A DNA stretch of 64,000 nt from NCBI RefSeq assembly GCF_052324685.1, contig NC_135212.1:48392809-48456808 (forward strand), in the 5' to 3' direction. This stretch comes from Brachyhypopomus gauderio (Eukaryota > Chordata > Actinopteri > Gymnotiformes > Hypopomidae). Under the pieces are notes generated by a model. That model searched no databases and was not told the DNA's origin. It worked only from the letters and a program-made list of their open reading frames with translations. The first letter of the stretch is position 1, and each line of letters opens with the position of its first letter. Position numbers and translations under genes: made by a program. Shown one piece after another: positions 1-11,564 of the stretch.

Positions 1-303
1 TACTGAGCATGAGGAGAAAGAGATGGAAATAATATTTATGGGTAGGATCCACAATCTAGGATGTCCAGACTATGCAAATTGAGCCCTGTACACCTTGTCA
101 TCACTAGTGCTACAGGGCTCTTGACAATTTCTTTTGCATAGTCTGGAAGTCCCAAGTAGTCAGTGGGGCTCCCAGTCTTTAAATGATTTACCGTTAAATG
201 CATTGAAGCACATGTTGGACTTCTCTGGGCCTATCAAAAGAGAAATACTAATATGGGCTAACTTGATATGATATGGGCTAACTTGTGGACTTGGTGCTTT
301 TTA

Positions 304-794
304 GGGCGTACTCACACTAGGCTCTGTGATCCGGGCACGGTTCGTTTGGCTAGTGCGAGCGCTCCAACCGTGCCCGAGCCCGCTTGAAGAGGTGGGCCAG
401 GGCACGATTCGCGTAGACTCGGTGCCTCGTCTGATTGGTTCATTTCGCAGGAACTCAAACATGACGTCAGGGATGCGACGCTCACGTTAAACAGTCATAG
501 CGGCAAAGCGATTAGCAGACAATCGTTATGTTAAATTATCGATAAATCTGTGCTTGCAACGTGTTTCTGCACTCCCAAAACGACTTCAAAAATACAATAA
601 AAAGAGAATCGTGAACTCCATATTGTTGTGCGAGCGCGCTTTTTTTTTCCCAAATAGTCACGTTGTGATGACGCAAGTGTGCTCGGGCCGGCTTCATAAA
701 GCCAGCGTGAGTGCAGGCCAGAGGGGGAGTGGGGAGGGGGGATAACCGGGCCCCAGCACGGAACGAGCCAACCGTGCTTAGTGTGAGTACACCC
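304..794. mobile_element. PIF/Harbinger-like MITE, unit 1 copy
   Basis: The left end reads GGGCGTACTCACACTA, and the right end is its inverted form ending GTGAGTACACCC. The element is flanked by TTA on both sides. The third array unit has the uninterrupted site (a single TTA, near 12841). A TWA-type 3-bp duplication is characteristic of PIF/Harbinger elements. There is no coding capacity. The interior is CpG-rich with repeated GGGCACGGTT-type motifs. This copy is about 55 bases shorter than that in unit 2. Confidence 0.8.
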
Positions 795-797
795 TTA

Positions 798-2175
798 GAG
801 TCTTGACATTTTGGGTTTCAACATCTACAAAGCTCTGCAGTTTATTAATTTATTTTTTCCATCTCGAGTACATCTTTTTCATTGAATCTACAATATCTGT
901 TGCTCTACACAGTAAAATGTATTGTATACTGTAGGGGCTCACATCTGTTTTAGACCATGTCACACTTGTGTTCCATCAAAAAACTTTCCAACTGCGAGCA
1001 ATTTATTCAGCATTACTATTAAATACATGCACGCGCACACACACTTTGATATGCTATCAAGTACAGAGCCTATAGAATTCTTCAGCTGTGAAAGATTCTA
1101 TAATTTTGTTATTCTTTTCTTCTGTTATTTCTTCCCTTTCCGATCTTGTATGCCACTGAGCCCCATTCTGATCCCCAACGGCTGCATATCACAATTTAAA
1201 GCGGTGTATCAATTAGCATAGTTGACAACTCTGTTGGAAACTCACACTATGTCACAGAAAGAGGTAGGAAAATTCCAACTGTTTATCTTCCTACAAAACA
1301 GAAACCTGTTCAAAACAATGATCAACAGGAGGTCGTCTTGGAATGTAAATATTAGAACTAAACTATATCCAAAGTATTAGAACTTGCAGCTACTAACATG
1401 AAAAGGGTGGACTTTGTTCCGCCTAAAATACATGCCGGTTTTCAAGCTGAAAGGTATGTTCATGTCACAAAAGACTATTAATTTCAAAGGATGTGGCAGC
1501 GAATTCAATAGGCAAAAACGAAAACGATGTTTCCAGATGAATTAATAATGTCGCAAATGATTTTTGAAGTTAACTCTTCACAGTGTCTTTTTAAAATGGT
1601 CAGATTACAACTTGGTTTTCTGTTTCTGATAACACTTATGACGCCACGCAAATACAATGAAAACAGAATGACGTCACAAAAGATTAAGGGAAAGGATATT
1701 TTGAGTGCACTTTGAAATGCGCTAACAAATGACTTTAACATACGCCTAGATAGCCCAGACACGTCACCGAGACGCAACATTAACATCAGAATGTCGCCCA
1801 AGCATCGCATTTGATTTCAGATGAGTGTCAGATTCATTGCCCATGGACGCTGGGTAAACGTTTTTGCACTAAGACAAAATAGCTTTGTAACGCATTAAGT
1901 TGTTTTTATGTGATAGGAGTAAATATGTGGTCAATCTGCCATAGTGCATAATGTTTCGACTGAAGAAGGAAAAACTGCTACTCACATGAAGAACAAGTCT
2001 TCAAACTGTTCGCAACAGTTATGTGGATTTAAAAAAAATCGCTCAACAGAAAATGGCCGTTGAGTCATATCAGCAATCATAAAATATAAAACAGGCAGAT
2101 ACATATTCAAAATGTGGTAATTTGACAAATATTCAAAACGCATCTAATGTTACTGATTGACACTGACGTGTGTTA
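798..2175. other. zp3 upstream spacer, unit 1
   Basis: AT-rich spacer with no convincing coding region on either strand; open frames are short and show no recognisable domains. It is repeated nearly exactly at 7099-8476. I see no further element in it. Confidence 0.6.
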
Positions 2176-2344
2176 CTGATCACACGTGCCCAGAGCGGTG
2201 GGCAGCCCTAGCCCGGTGCCCAGGGAGCAGTTGGGGTTAGGTGCCTTGCTCAAGGGCACCTCAGTCATGGCCTCAGGTCTGGGAATCGAACCCACGACCC
2301 TCCGGTCACAAGACCAGTTCCCTACCACTAGGCCATGACTGCCC
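2176..2344 (-). mobile_element. tRNA-derived SINE, minus strand, unit 1
   Basis: On the minus strand the head reads like a tRNA. A-box-like sequence follows GTCATGGCCTAGTGGTAGG and the B box is GGGTTCGATTCCC. The body after the head (AAGGCACCTAACCCC, then the GCTCCCTGGGCACC region) differs from the plus-strand SINEs in this window, so it is a different subfamily with the same head. It is duplicated at 8477-8645. Confidence 0.8.
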
Positions 2345-2345
2345 C

Positions 2346-3290
2346 ATATATACCATGACAAAACCTTCTACAAACCTGGGACAGCAAACTGAAAATCTAA
2401 ATTTGCACCATTCTCAAAACTTTTGGCAACAACTGACTCTTTGCACCATTCGACTATGTGGAATGATAGTAGGTTAAAGATGATATCATGTGAAAGGGGC
2501 AAATTGGATTTAAAATCCAGACAATTATCCTGTGGGCATACTTTAAAGGTCAATTATGGCAATTTTATACATTAAATTTATTAAATAAAGCAAGAGCCCT
2601 TTAGAGGTGCCAACTGGAATTGAACTGAGTTCTTTAGAGCAATCCTGACCAAAATCCTTTCAATTAATGATTTAACTTTGTAAATTTGTAAACTTTTGCT
2701 TCCATAAAGAATTCTTATTGCTTCTTTAGAGCACCCTTTCCAAAAAAGTAGATTTTTTGTTTCTTTCTTTCTTTTTTCTTACATCTGCTCAAAAGGTTCT
2801 TCCTGGATGCCTAACTGCTTTCTCTATGACCAAATTTCAAACATTTTATTATTACTACTGAGAGACTCCATCAAAGGTAAATGTAAGAAGGGAAAGCAGT
2901 TTTCCAGGAAAAAATGAATTGTACTGATTTGTCATTAATAACAGCATGAAACATCTGAAACACTTTTTAGAGTATACCTGAGTCATTACACAATCTTGCC
3001 ATATTTTCTGCATTGGAGCAATAGAGCGTCTATTATAGAGGTGTTTTTAACCTGGTGGTAATTACACAGATCAATGTAAAAAAAACAATCCATATAATGA
3101 AACATTTTTCTTTACCAATGAAAGATTATTCCAAGAACCATACACCTATGCAAACAACAGTTTAAGAACCTGTCTTAAGATTAAGGAGTATTGATTTGTG
3201 TCAGCTGTGAAAGAGTAGTAAAGTCATCTTCAGGGTCAGAGGGACGTTAAGCTCATTAGCAGGGGGTGGGGCTGCAAGTCTCCATTATGG
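2346..3290. promoter_or_regulatory. zp3 copy 1 upstream region
   Basis: AT-rich, non-coding DNA upstream of the zp3 TATA box. It contains an E-box CAGCTG at 3202-3207, about 85 bases upstream of the TATA box, and an octamer-like ATGCAAAC near 3150. E-boxes bound by FIGLA drive ZP genes in vertebrate oocytes, so the CAGCTG is a plausible control site, but this is inference. The same E-box is mutated to CAGCAG in unit 2 (9502-9507). Confidence 0.4.
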
Positions 3291-3297
3291 TATAAAA
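3291..3297 (+). promoter_or_regulatory. TATA box of zp3 copy 1
   Basis: TATAAAA lies 51 bases upstream of the ATG at 3348. That predicts transcription starting near 3318-3325 and a leader of about 25-30 bases. The ATG at 3297 overlaps the TATA box itself and cannot be the translation start. Confidence 0.7.
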
Positions 3298-3347
3298 TGG
3301 AATGGTCAAACATGACTGCTACGTGTGAGCTTTTGGGGAGAAGAACA

Positions 3348-5249
3348 ATGGGTTTGTGCAAAGTGGGGCTTGGTGTGGTGTGGTGCTGTTGCTTGTTGTG
3401 TTTGCTTTGGCTGATGCACAACTGCAAGGAGTGTTTAAATCTCAACTTCCAACTGGACTACGACCTCATCAGCAGCCACAAGCAATAAGGCAAGTGGTCG
3501 CTGGAGGGGCTTCTCAGGGGAGCCATGTTTCTAACCCCACCTGGCCTGCACAAGCCTCATTTAACCAGCAGTCTTGGAGTCCTGCGCAGGTACCTGTGCA
3601 GCAGCCTTCCAATGTTCAGTCCCAGCAAGTACTGCAGGGACCTGTGAAGCAGGTGGCCTGGCACTTCCCCAATGAACCTCAAATACCAGCAAGACAGCCA
3701 CTAATGCAGTTTCAGATGAGCCCTCCTGTTCCTACTGCAAGTGTAGCAGCAGAGTGTGGTGAGACTGGCATACATGTGGAGGTCAAGAAGGACCTGTTTG
3801 GTACTGGTGAGCTGATAAATCCCTCTGAGATCACCCTGGGAAACTGTGCTGTCAGTGGGGAGGACCGTGCTGCTCAAGTCCTCATCTTCCAGTCAGCACT
3901 GCAGGCCTGCAACAGTACTACCAGTGTGAGTGTCTATGAAGTGAATTCTTCAGTGCTGCTTAAAACATGCAGGCAATAACACCACTTTCTTAACAGGTGA
4001 CCCAGGATGAGCTGGTCTACGTCTTCTACGTCCGCTATGTTCCCCACAATTTTGCTCACACTCCTATTGTGAGAACTGTTGGTGCTGAGGTTCGCATTGA
4101 GTGTCACTATCCAAGGTATTGTACCCTACCAGATGTGCTGTTCAATTTTATTTGGAAGGCTCTGTTCAATCTGATGGCCATCAAATGCTTTGTAGGTTCC
4201 ACAATGTAAGCAGCAATGCTCTGATGCCTGCCTGGATCCCATATGCTTCTACCCAAGTTGCTGAGGAACAGCTCGTCTTCTCCCTGAGGCTCATGACAGG
4301 TTTGTCCCATGGTTACACCAGACCTACTGATTAGCTGTGCCTGAACTGGACCTAATGAGGTTTCTTCTCCCAGATGACTGGACATCTGAAAGGCTCTCCA
4401 ACCAGTACTTCCTGCATGATGTGATCAGTGTTGAGGCATCTGTAATTCAGTTCTACCACGTGCCCCTTCGTGTGTATCTGGACACCTGTGTGGCCACGGT
4501 GGTTCCTGATGTGAATGCAGTCCCTAGTTATGCCTTCATAGATAACCATGGGTGAGTGGCTTCCTTGTGGGCTTTGTGATGGCTGTAGAGATCAGCTAGT
4601 TGTGGTCTGACTGCACAAATGATTGCAGGTGCCTAATTGATGCCAAGCTCACGGGTTCCCAGTCCCACTTCCTGCCCCAAACTGAAGCAGACAAGCTGAG
4701 GTTTCAGTTGGAGGCATTCAAGTTTCAGCAGGACAACAGTGGTTTGGTATGTAACCATGTTTGGTAGGGGGCGAGTACAATGACTGACTTGCTGTCTGAA
4801 CTAACCCCTGTCTCTCCAGCTCTACTTCACATGCTTTATGAAGGCAACTCCAGCTTCTTACGCTGCTGATCCTGAGCACAAAGCTTGTTCGTTCTCTAGC
4901 AACAGGTATGTGGCTGTGGTCCTGAAACCAGCAGGTTACTGGTGAGGCCTAGCTAGTAAGCTTGGGTATTCTGGCTTCACAGGTGGACTGCAGCATATGG
5001 TCCCGACCAGGTTTGCGGCTGTTGCGAGACCACCTGTAGCTCCCGGAAGGGCCGAGACTTGTCTGAGGACGGAGGTACGTGCATGCCATGCTGTGCCGGT
5101 ACCTGATCCTTCTTGGAGAGGGTCTCTGTGTTGGACTAGAGGTGATGGGGATTTGCAAGCACACCCTAAAGCCCTTCCCCTTTTTTGCAGGTACACAGCT
5201 GGAAGGGGAAGTAATCCTTGGTCCCATCATGGTTGAGGAGAGTGCTTGA
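3348..5249 (+). pseudogene. zp3: Zona pellucida sperm-binding protein 3-like, copy 1, frameshifted in exon 1
   Basis: This is the duplicate of the intact gene at 9648-11544, with the same eight exons: 3348-3925, 3997-4115, 4196-4299, 4374-4551, 4629-4746, 4820-4905, 4983-5074 and 5191-5249. All splice sites are GT/AG. Exon 1 has three TGGTG units at 3371-3385 where copy 2 has two, a 5-base insertion inside the signal-peptide codons. Translation from 3348 shifts frame and stops at 3488. The correct frame is open from the insertion onward but has a TGA at 3326-3328 and no ATG before the shift, so no secreted ZP3 can start from it normally. I saw only a silent change in the remaining coding sequence, so the break looks very young. 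It could instead be a polymorphic null or an assembly error. Confidence 0.8.
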
Positions 5250-5269
5250 TGGCCCCATGTCTTGATTGA

Positions 5270-5275
5270 AATAAA
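5270..5275 (+). terminator. Polyadenylation signal of zp3 copy 1
   Basis: AATAAA lies 20 bases after the stop codon, giving a very short 3' UTR, common in ZP genes. Confidence 0.75.
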
Positions 5276-5864
5276 CCAGTACTGTGACTACACAAGCTGT
5301 CCTGTCTTGCTTTGCAGTTGGGTTGAGCCTAGGCTAGGTCTACTTCAGCTGTGATGTAAACCATGGTCTTGACCTTTTTAGCTTGATAACCAATTCTGAG
5401 CTAGATTTAGATGTGTAAACGTTGTCTGCATATGGCTGCCTCTCAAAGACAAGGTGAAATTGTTGCACTTGCTCTCCTGCATGCAAGCTTTGATGGCAAA
5501 AGTCAAAGTGAGTAACAAGGTTGGTGGAAGCTGGGGGATGAAAAGGACCATTTCCTCATCTTGCAGATTTCATGAAGTTCAGATAGTGAAGTATGGCTCC
5601 AGAAAATGTCATTTGTTTTGAACCTTGAAGAATCTGTGAAATTGGAATGCATGTATACCTTATTTTTTAGTGGGACTATGATTGGTTTGTGCTGTTTACA
5701 CAAAGCTTCCGTCTAGAAAGATTGGTCGGATCAATATCAAACATTGCTGTGCTGGAAAGTAATTGGTGCCGTCTAAGCTTTAGATTAAGCTACTCTGCAC
5801 AAGGATCTGGGTTGGAAGGAAGAGGCTGTAGTGTATCTACATGGGTACGGTTTGTGTCTGCAGT
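5276..5864. other. zp3 downstream spacer, unit 1
   Basis: Non-coding spacer between the zp3 poly(A) signal and the SINE, identical in unit 2 (11571-12159) as far as I can see. No domains or elements recognised. Confidence 0.5.
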
Positions 5865-6040
5865 CATGGCCTAGCGGTTAGGGAACTGGTCTTGTGACCG
5901 GAGGGTCGCAGGTTCGATTCCCAGACCTGAGGCCATGACTGAGGTGCCCCTGAGCAAGGCCCTAACCCTCAATTGCTCACTTGTATAAAAATGTAAGTCG
6001 CTCTGGATAAGGGCGTCTGCCAAATGCCGTAAATGTAAAT
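5865..6040 (+). mobile_element. tRNA-derived SINE with L2-type tail, unit 1
   Basis: tRNA-like head with A-box region (TGGCCTAGCGGTTAGGGAAC) and B box (GGTTCGATTCC). It is followed by a 3' tail with AAGTCGCTCTGGATAAGGGC, the teleost L2-LINE type tail used for retrotransposition. Flanking GCAGT on both sides looks like a short target-site duplication. It is duplicated at 12160-12335. It is not a functional tRNA gene. Confidence 0.85.
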
Positions 6041-6549
6041 GCAGTGGTTGACCATCAAAGCTGACAAAATACTAATGACCTGATTAACCAATGATTCACA
6101 CAAATGGAAATACATGAATGTTTAGTAGAGTGGGAACAATATGGAAAAACACAAATTATCAGAAGTTTTCAGGCCTCATTCCTCTGCCTTGATAATCTTT
6201 TCAACAGGCAGGAGACCCAGCAGTTGGACAACCCGGAGACAAGATGCATGGTAATAAAAGCCTGAGTACTGAGCATGAGGAGAAAGAGATGGAAATAATA
6301 TTTATGGGTAGGATCCACAATCTAGGATGTCCAGACTATGCAAATTGAGCCCTGTACACCTTGTCATCACTAGTGCTACAGGGCTCTTGACAATTTCTTT
6401 TGCATAGTCTGGAAGTCCCAAGTAGTCAGTGGGGCTCCCAGTCTTTAAATGATTTACCGTTAAATGCATTGAAGCACATGTTGGACTTCTCTGGGCCTAT
6501 CAAAAGAGAAATACTAATATGGGCTAACTTGTGGACTTGGTGCTTTTTA

Positions 6550-7095
6550 GGGCGTACTCACACTAGGCTCTGTGATCCGGGCCCGGGCACGGTTCGTTTG
6601 GCTAGTGCGAGCGCTCCAACCGTGCCCGAGCCCGCTTGAAGAGGTGGGCCAGGGCACGATTCGCATAGACTCGGGCACGGTTTGCTTCTAGTGTGAGTGC
6701 TATCCGTGCCCGGGCCCACTTGGTGCCTCGTCTGATTGGTTCATTTCGCTGGAACTCAAACATGACGTCAGGGATGCGACGCTCACGTTAAACAGTCATA
6801 GCGGCAAAGCGATTAGCAGACAATCGTTATGTTAAATTATCGATAAATCTGTGCTTGCAACGTGTTTCTGCACTCCCAAAACGACTTCAAAAATACAATA
6901 AAAAGAGAATCGTGAACTCCATATTGTTGTGCGAGCGCGCTTTTTTTTTCCCAAATAGTCACGTTGTGATGACGCAAGTGTGCTCGGGCCGGCTTCATAA
7001 AGCCAGCGTGAGTGCAGGCCAGAGGGGGAGTGGGGAGGGGGGATAACCGGGCCCCAGCACGGAACGAGCCAACCGTGCTTAGTGTGAGTACGCCC
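6550..7095. mobile_element. PIF/Harbinger-like MITE, unit 2 copy
   Basis: This is the same insertion as at 304-794, duplicated with the unit. Its TIRs match perfectly at both ends (GGGCGTACTCACACTA and its inverse) with flanking TTA. It keeps internal segments of about 8 and 48 bases that are missing from the unit 1 copy. Confidence 0.8.
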
Positions 7096-7098
7096 TTA

Positions 7099-8476
7099 GA
7101 GTCTTGACATTTTGGGTTTCAACATCTACAAAGCTCTGCAGTTTATTAATTTATTTTTTCCATCTCGAGTACATCTTTTTCATTGAATCTACAATATCTG
7201 TTGCTCTACACAGTAAAATGTATTGTATACTGTAGGGGCTCACATCTGTTTTAGACCATGTCACACTTGTGTTCCATCAAAAAACTTTCCAACTGCGAGC
7301 AATTTATTCAGCATTACTATTAAATACATGCACGCGCACACACACTTTGATATGCTATCAAGTACAGAGCCTATAGAATTCTTCAGCTGTGAAAGATTCT
7401 ATAATTTTGTTATTCTTTTCTTCTGTTATTTCTTCCCTTTCCGATCTCGTATGCCACTGAGCCCCATTCTGATCCCCAACGGCTGCATATCACAATTTAA
7501 AGCGGTGTATCAATTAGCATAGTTGACAACTCTGTTGGAAACTCACACTATGTCACAGAAAGAGGTAGGAAAATTCCAACTGTTTATCTTCCTACAAAAC
7601 AGAAACCTGTTCAAAACAATGATCAACAGGAGGTCGTCTTGGAATGTAAATATTAGAACTAAACTATATCCAAAGTATTAGAACTTGCAGCTACTAACAT
7701 GAAAAGGGTGGACTTTGTTCCGCCTAAAATACATGCACGTTTTCAAGCTGAAAGGTATGTTCATGTCACAAAAGACTATTAATTTCACAGGATGTGGCAG
7801 CGAATTCAATAGGCAAAAACGAAAACGATGTTTTTAGATGAATTAATAATGTCGCAAATGATTTTTGAAGTTAACTCTTCACAGTGTCTTTTTTAAATGG
7901 TCAGATTACAACTCGGTTTTCTGTTTCTGATAACACTTATGACGCCACGCAAATACAATGAAAACAGAATGACGTCACAAAAGATTAAGGGAAAGGATAT
8001 TTTGAGTGCACTTTGAAATGCGCTAACAAATGACTTTAACATACGCCTAGATAGCCCAGACACGTCACCGAGACGCAACATTAACATCAGAATGTCGCCC
8101 AAGCATCGCATTTGATTTCAGATGAGTGTCAGATTCATTGCCCATGGACGCTGGGTAAACGTTTTTGCACTAAGACAAAATAGCTTTGTAACGCATTAAG
8201 TTGTTTTTATGTGATAGGAGTAAATATGTGGTCAATCTGCCATAGTGCATAATGTTTCGACTGAAGAAGGAAAAACTGCTACTCACATGAAGAACAAGTC
8301 TTCAAACTGTTCGCAACAGTTATGTGGATTTTAAAAAAATCGCTCAACAGAAAATGGCCGTTGAGTCATATCAGCAATCATAAAATATAAAACAGGCAGA
8401 TACATATTCAAAATGTGGTAATTTGACAAATATTCAAAACGCATCTAATGTTACTGATTGACACTGACGTGTGTTA
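7099..8476. other. zp3 upstream spacer, unit 2
   Basis: Nearly exact copy of 798-2175 with a handful of single-base changes. No gene, TIR or tandem repeat was found in it. Confidence 0.6.
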
Positions 8477-8645
8477 CTGATCACACGTGCCCAGAGCGGT
8501 GGGCAGCCCTAGCCCGGTGCCCAGGGAGCAGTTGGGGTTAGGTGCCTTGCTCAAGGGCACCTCAGTCATGGCCTCAGGTCTGGGAATCGAACCCACGACC
8601 CTCCGGTCACAAGACCAGTTCCCTACCACTAGGCCATGACTGCCC
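8477..8645 (-). mobile_element. tRNA-derived SINE, minus strand, unit 2
   Basis: Same insertion as at 2176-2344, carried along in the tandem duplication. The B-box motif is intact. Confidence 0.8.
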
Positions 8646-9590
8646 CATATATACCATGACAAAACCTTCTACAAACCTGGGACAGCAAACTGAAAATCTA
8701 AATTTGCACCATTCTCAAAACTTTTGGCAACAACTGACTCTTTGCACCATTCGACTATGTGGAATGATAGTAGGTTAAAGATGATATCATGTGAAAGGGG
8801 CAAATTGGATTTAAAATCCAGACAATTATCCTGTGGGCATACTTTAAAGGTCAATTATGGCAATTTTATACATTAAATTTATTAAATAAAGCAAGAGCCC
8901 TTTAGAGGTGCCAACTGGAATTGAACTGAGTTCTTTAGAGCAATCCTGACCAAAATCCTTTCAATTAATGATTTAACTTTGTAAATTTGTAAACTTTTGC
9001 TTCCATAAAGAATTCTTATTGCTTCTTTAGAGCACCCTTTCCAAAAAAGTAGATTTTTTGTTTCTTTCTTTCTTTTTTCTTACATCTGCTCAAAAGGTTC
9101 TTCCTGGATGCCTAACTGCTTTCTCTATGACCAAATTTCAAACATTTTATTATTACTACTGAGAGACTCCATCAAAGGTAAATGTAAGAAGGGAAAGCAG
9201 TTTTCCAGGAAAAAATGAATTGTACTGATTTGTCATTAATAACAGCATGAAACATCTGAAACACTTTTTAGAGTATACCTGAGTCATTACACAATCTTGC
9301 CATATTTTCTGCATTGGAGCAATAGAGCGTCTATTATAGAGGTGTTTTTAACCTGGTGGTAATTACACAGATCAATGTAAAAAAACAATCCATATAATGA
9401 AACATTTTTCTTTACCAATGAAAGATTATTCCAAGAACCATACACCTATGCAAACAACAGTTTAAGAACCTGTCTTAAGATTAAGGAGTATTGATTTGTG
9501 TCAGCAGTGAAAGAGTAGTAAAGTCATCTTCAGGGTCAGAGGGACGTTAAGCTCATTAGCAGGGGGTGGGGCTGCAAGTCTCCATTATGG

Positions 9591-9597
9591 TATAAAA
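9591..9597 (+). promoter_or_regulatory. TATA box of zp3 copy 2
   Basis: Same TATAAAA at the same spacing from the ATG at 9648 as in copy 1. One base change in the leader (G to A) creates ATG directly followed by TGA at 9623-9628, close to the predicted transcription start. Confidence 0.7.
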
Positions 9598-9647
9598 TGG
9601 AATGGTCAAACATGACTGCTACATGTGAGCTTTTGGGGAGAAGAACA

Positions 9648-11544
9648 ATGGGTTTGTGCAAAGTGGGGCTTGGTGTGGTGCTGTTGCTTGTTGTGTTTGC
9701 TTTGGCTGATGCACAACTACAAGGAGTGTTTAAATCTCAACTTCCAACTGGACTACGACCTCATCAGCAGCCACAAGCAATAAGGCAAGTGGTCGCTGGA
9801 GGGGCTTCTCAGGGGAGCCATGTTTCTAACCCCACCTGGCCTGCACAAGCCTCATTTAACCAGCAGTCTTGGAGTCCTGCGCAGGTACCTGTGCAGCAGC
9901 CTTCCAATGTTCAGTCCCAGCAAGTACTGCAGGGACCTGTGAAGCAGGTGGCCTGGCACTTCCCCAATGAACCTCAAATACCAGCAAGACAGCCACTAAT
10001 GCAGTTTCAGATGAGCCCTCCTGTTCCTACTGCAAGTGTAGCAGCAGAGTGTGGTGAGACTGGCATACATGTGGAGGTCAAGAAGGACCTGTTTGGTACT
10101 GGTGAGCTGATAAATCCCTCTGAGATCACCCTGGGAAACTGTGCTGTCAGTGGGGAGGACCGTGCTGCTCAAGTCCTCATCTTCCAGTCAGCACTGCAGG
10201 CCTGCAACAGTACTACCAGTGTGAGTGTCTATGAAGTGAATTCTTCAGTGCTGCTTAAAACATGCAGGCAATAACACCACTTTCTTAACAGGTGACCCAG
10301 GATGAGCTGGTCTACGTCTTCTACGTCCGCTATGTTCCCCACAATTTTGCTCACACTCCTATTGTGAGAACTGTTGGTGCTGAGGTTCGCATTGAGTGTC
10401 ACTATCCAAGGTATTGTACCCTACCAGATGTGCTGTTCAATTTTATTTGGAAGGCTCTGTTCAATCTGATGGCCATCAAATGCTTTGTAGGTTCCACAAT
10501 GTAAGCAGCAATGCTCTGATGCCTGCCTGGATCCCATATGCTTCTACCCAAGTTGCTGAGGAACAGCTCGTCTTCTCCCTGAGGCTCATGACAGGTTTGT
10601 CCCATGGTTACACCAGACCTACTGATTAGCTGTGCCTGAACTGGACCTAATGAGGTTTCTTCTCCCAGATGACTGGACATCTGAAAGGCTCTCCAACCAG
10701 TACTTCCTGCATGATGTGATCAGTGTTGAGGCATCTGTAATTCAGTTCTACCACGTGCCCCTTCGTGTGTATCTGGACACCTGTGTGGCCACGGTGGTTC
10801 CTGATGTGAATGCAGTCCCTAGTTATGCCTTCATAGATAACCATGGGTGAGTGGCTTCCTTGTGGGCTTTGTGATGGCTGTAGAGATCAGCTAGTTGTGG
10901 TCTGACTGCACAAATGATTGCAGGTGCCTAATTGATGCCAAGCTCACGGGTTCCCAGTCCCACTTCCTGCCCCAAACTGAAGCAGACAAGCTGAGGTTTC
11001 AGTTGGAGGCATTCAAGTTTCAGCAGGACAACAGTGGTTTGGTATGTAACCATGTTTGGTAGGGGGCGAGTACAATGACTGACTTGCTGTCTGAACTAAC
11101 CCCTGTCTCTCCAGCTCTACTTCACATGCTTTATGAAGGCAACTCCAGCTTCTTACGCTGCTGATCCTGAGCACAAAGCTTGTTCGTTCTCTAGCAACAG
11201 GTATGTGGCTGTGGTCCTGAAACCAGCAGGTTACTGGTGAGGCCTAGCTAGTAAGCTTGGGTATTCTGGCTTCACAGGTGGACTGCAGCATATGGTCCCG
11301 ACCAGGTTTGCGGCTGTTGCGAGACCACCTGTAGCTCCCGGAAGGGCCGAGACTTGTCTGAGGACGGAGGTACGTGCATGCCATGCTGTGCCGGTACCTG
11401 ATCCTTCTTGGAGAGGGTCTCTGTGTTGGACTAGAGGTGATGGGGATTTGCAAGCACACCCTAAAGCCCTTCCCCTTTTTTGCAGGTACACAGCTGGAAG
11501 GGGAAGTAATCCTTGGTCCCATCATGGTTGAGGAGAGTGCTTGA
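9648..11544 (+). CDS. zp3: Zona pellucida sperm-binding protein 3-like (egg envelope glycoprotein), copy 2, intact
   Basis: Eight exons join in phase to 1329 bases (442 residues): 9648-10220, 10292-10410, 10491-10594, 10669-10846, 10924-11041, 11115-11200, 11278-11369 and 11486-11544. I chose the ATG at 9648 because it follows the TATA box by 51 bases and starts a clean signal peptide (hydrophobic core, cleavage likely after ADA, residue 22). Residues 23-130 are rich in Gln and Pro. The ZP module starts at Cys135 ([14 protein letters not shown]) and includes [19 protein letters not shown] and the [13 protein letters not shown] stretch. N-glycosylation sequons NST and NVS are present. The C-terminal Cys cluster (CGCCETTC) is followed by a basic SRKGR stretch. 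No membrane anchor follows, as in many fish ZP3 proteins. Family role: a filament subunit of the egg coat, made in oocyte or liver. Confidence 0.93.
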
Positions 11545-11564
11545 TGGCCCCATGTCTTGATTGA

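Larger units (their letters stand above)
1..6266. repeat. Tandem unit 1 of the zp3 array
   Basis: This stretch matches 6267-12380 base for base over nearly its whole length. The offset is 6266 at the left edge, 6301 through most of the spacer and 6295 after the first zp3 exon, so only a few indels separate the copies. The unit holds a MITE, a minus-strand SINE, zp3 copy 1 and a plus-strand SINE. The left edge is the window edge, so the array may continue leftwards. Near-identity including introns and spacer points to a recent duplication or gene conversion. Confidence 0.95.

Noticed and set aside
4107..4385. Minus-strand frames overlapping zp3 exons (and the copies near 10402-10680)
   Set aside because: They are antisense shadows of the zp3 coding exons; identical in both units only because the units are duplicated.
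5865..6040. A tRNA gene suggested by the A-box and B-box motifs
   Set aside because: The sequence does not fold into a complete cloverleaf, is followed by a LINE-type tail and recurs with target duplications; it is a SINE.
9597..9647. An ATG at 9597 giving a longer, 225-residue first reading frame for zp3
   Set aside because: That ATG overlaps the TATA box, so it is not in the mRNA, and the extension would hide the signal peptide. The ATG at 9648 fits better.
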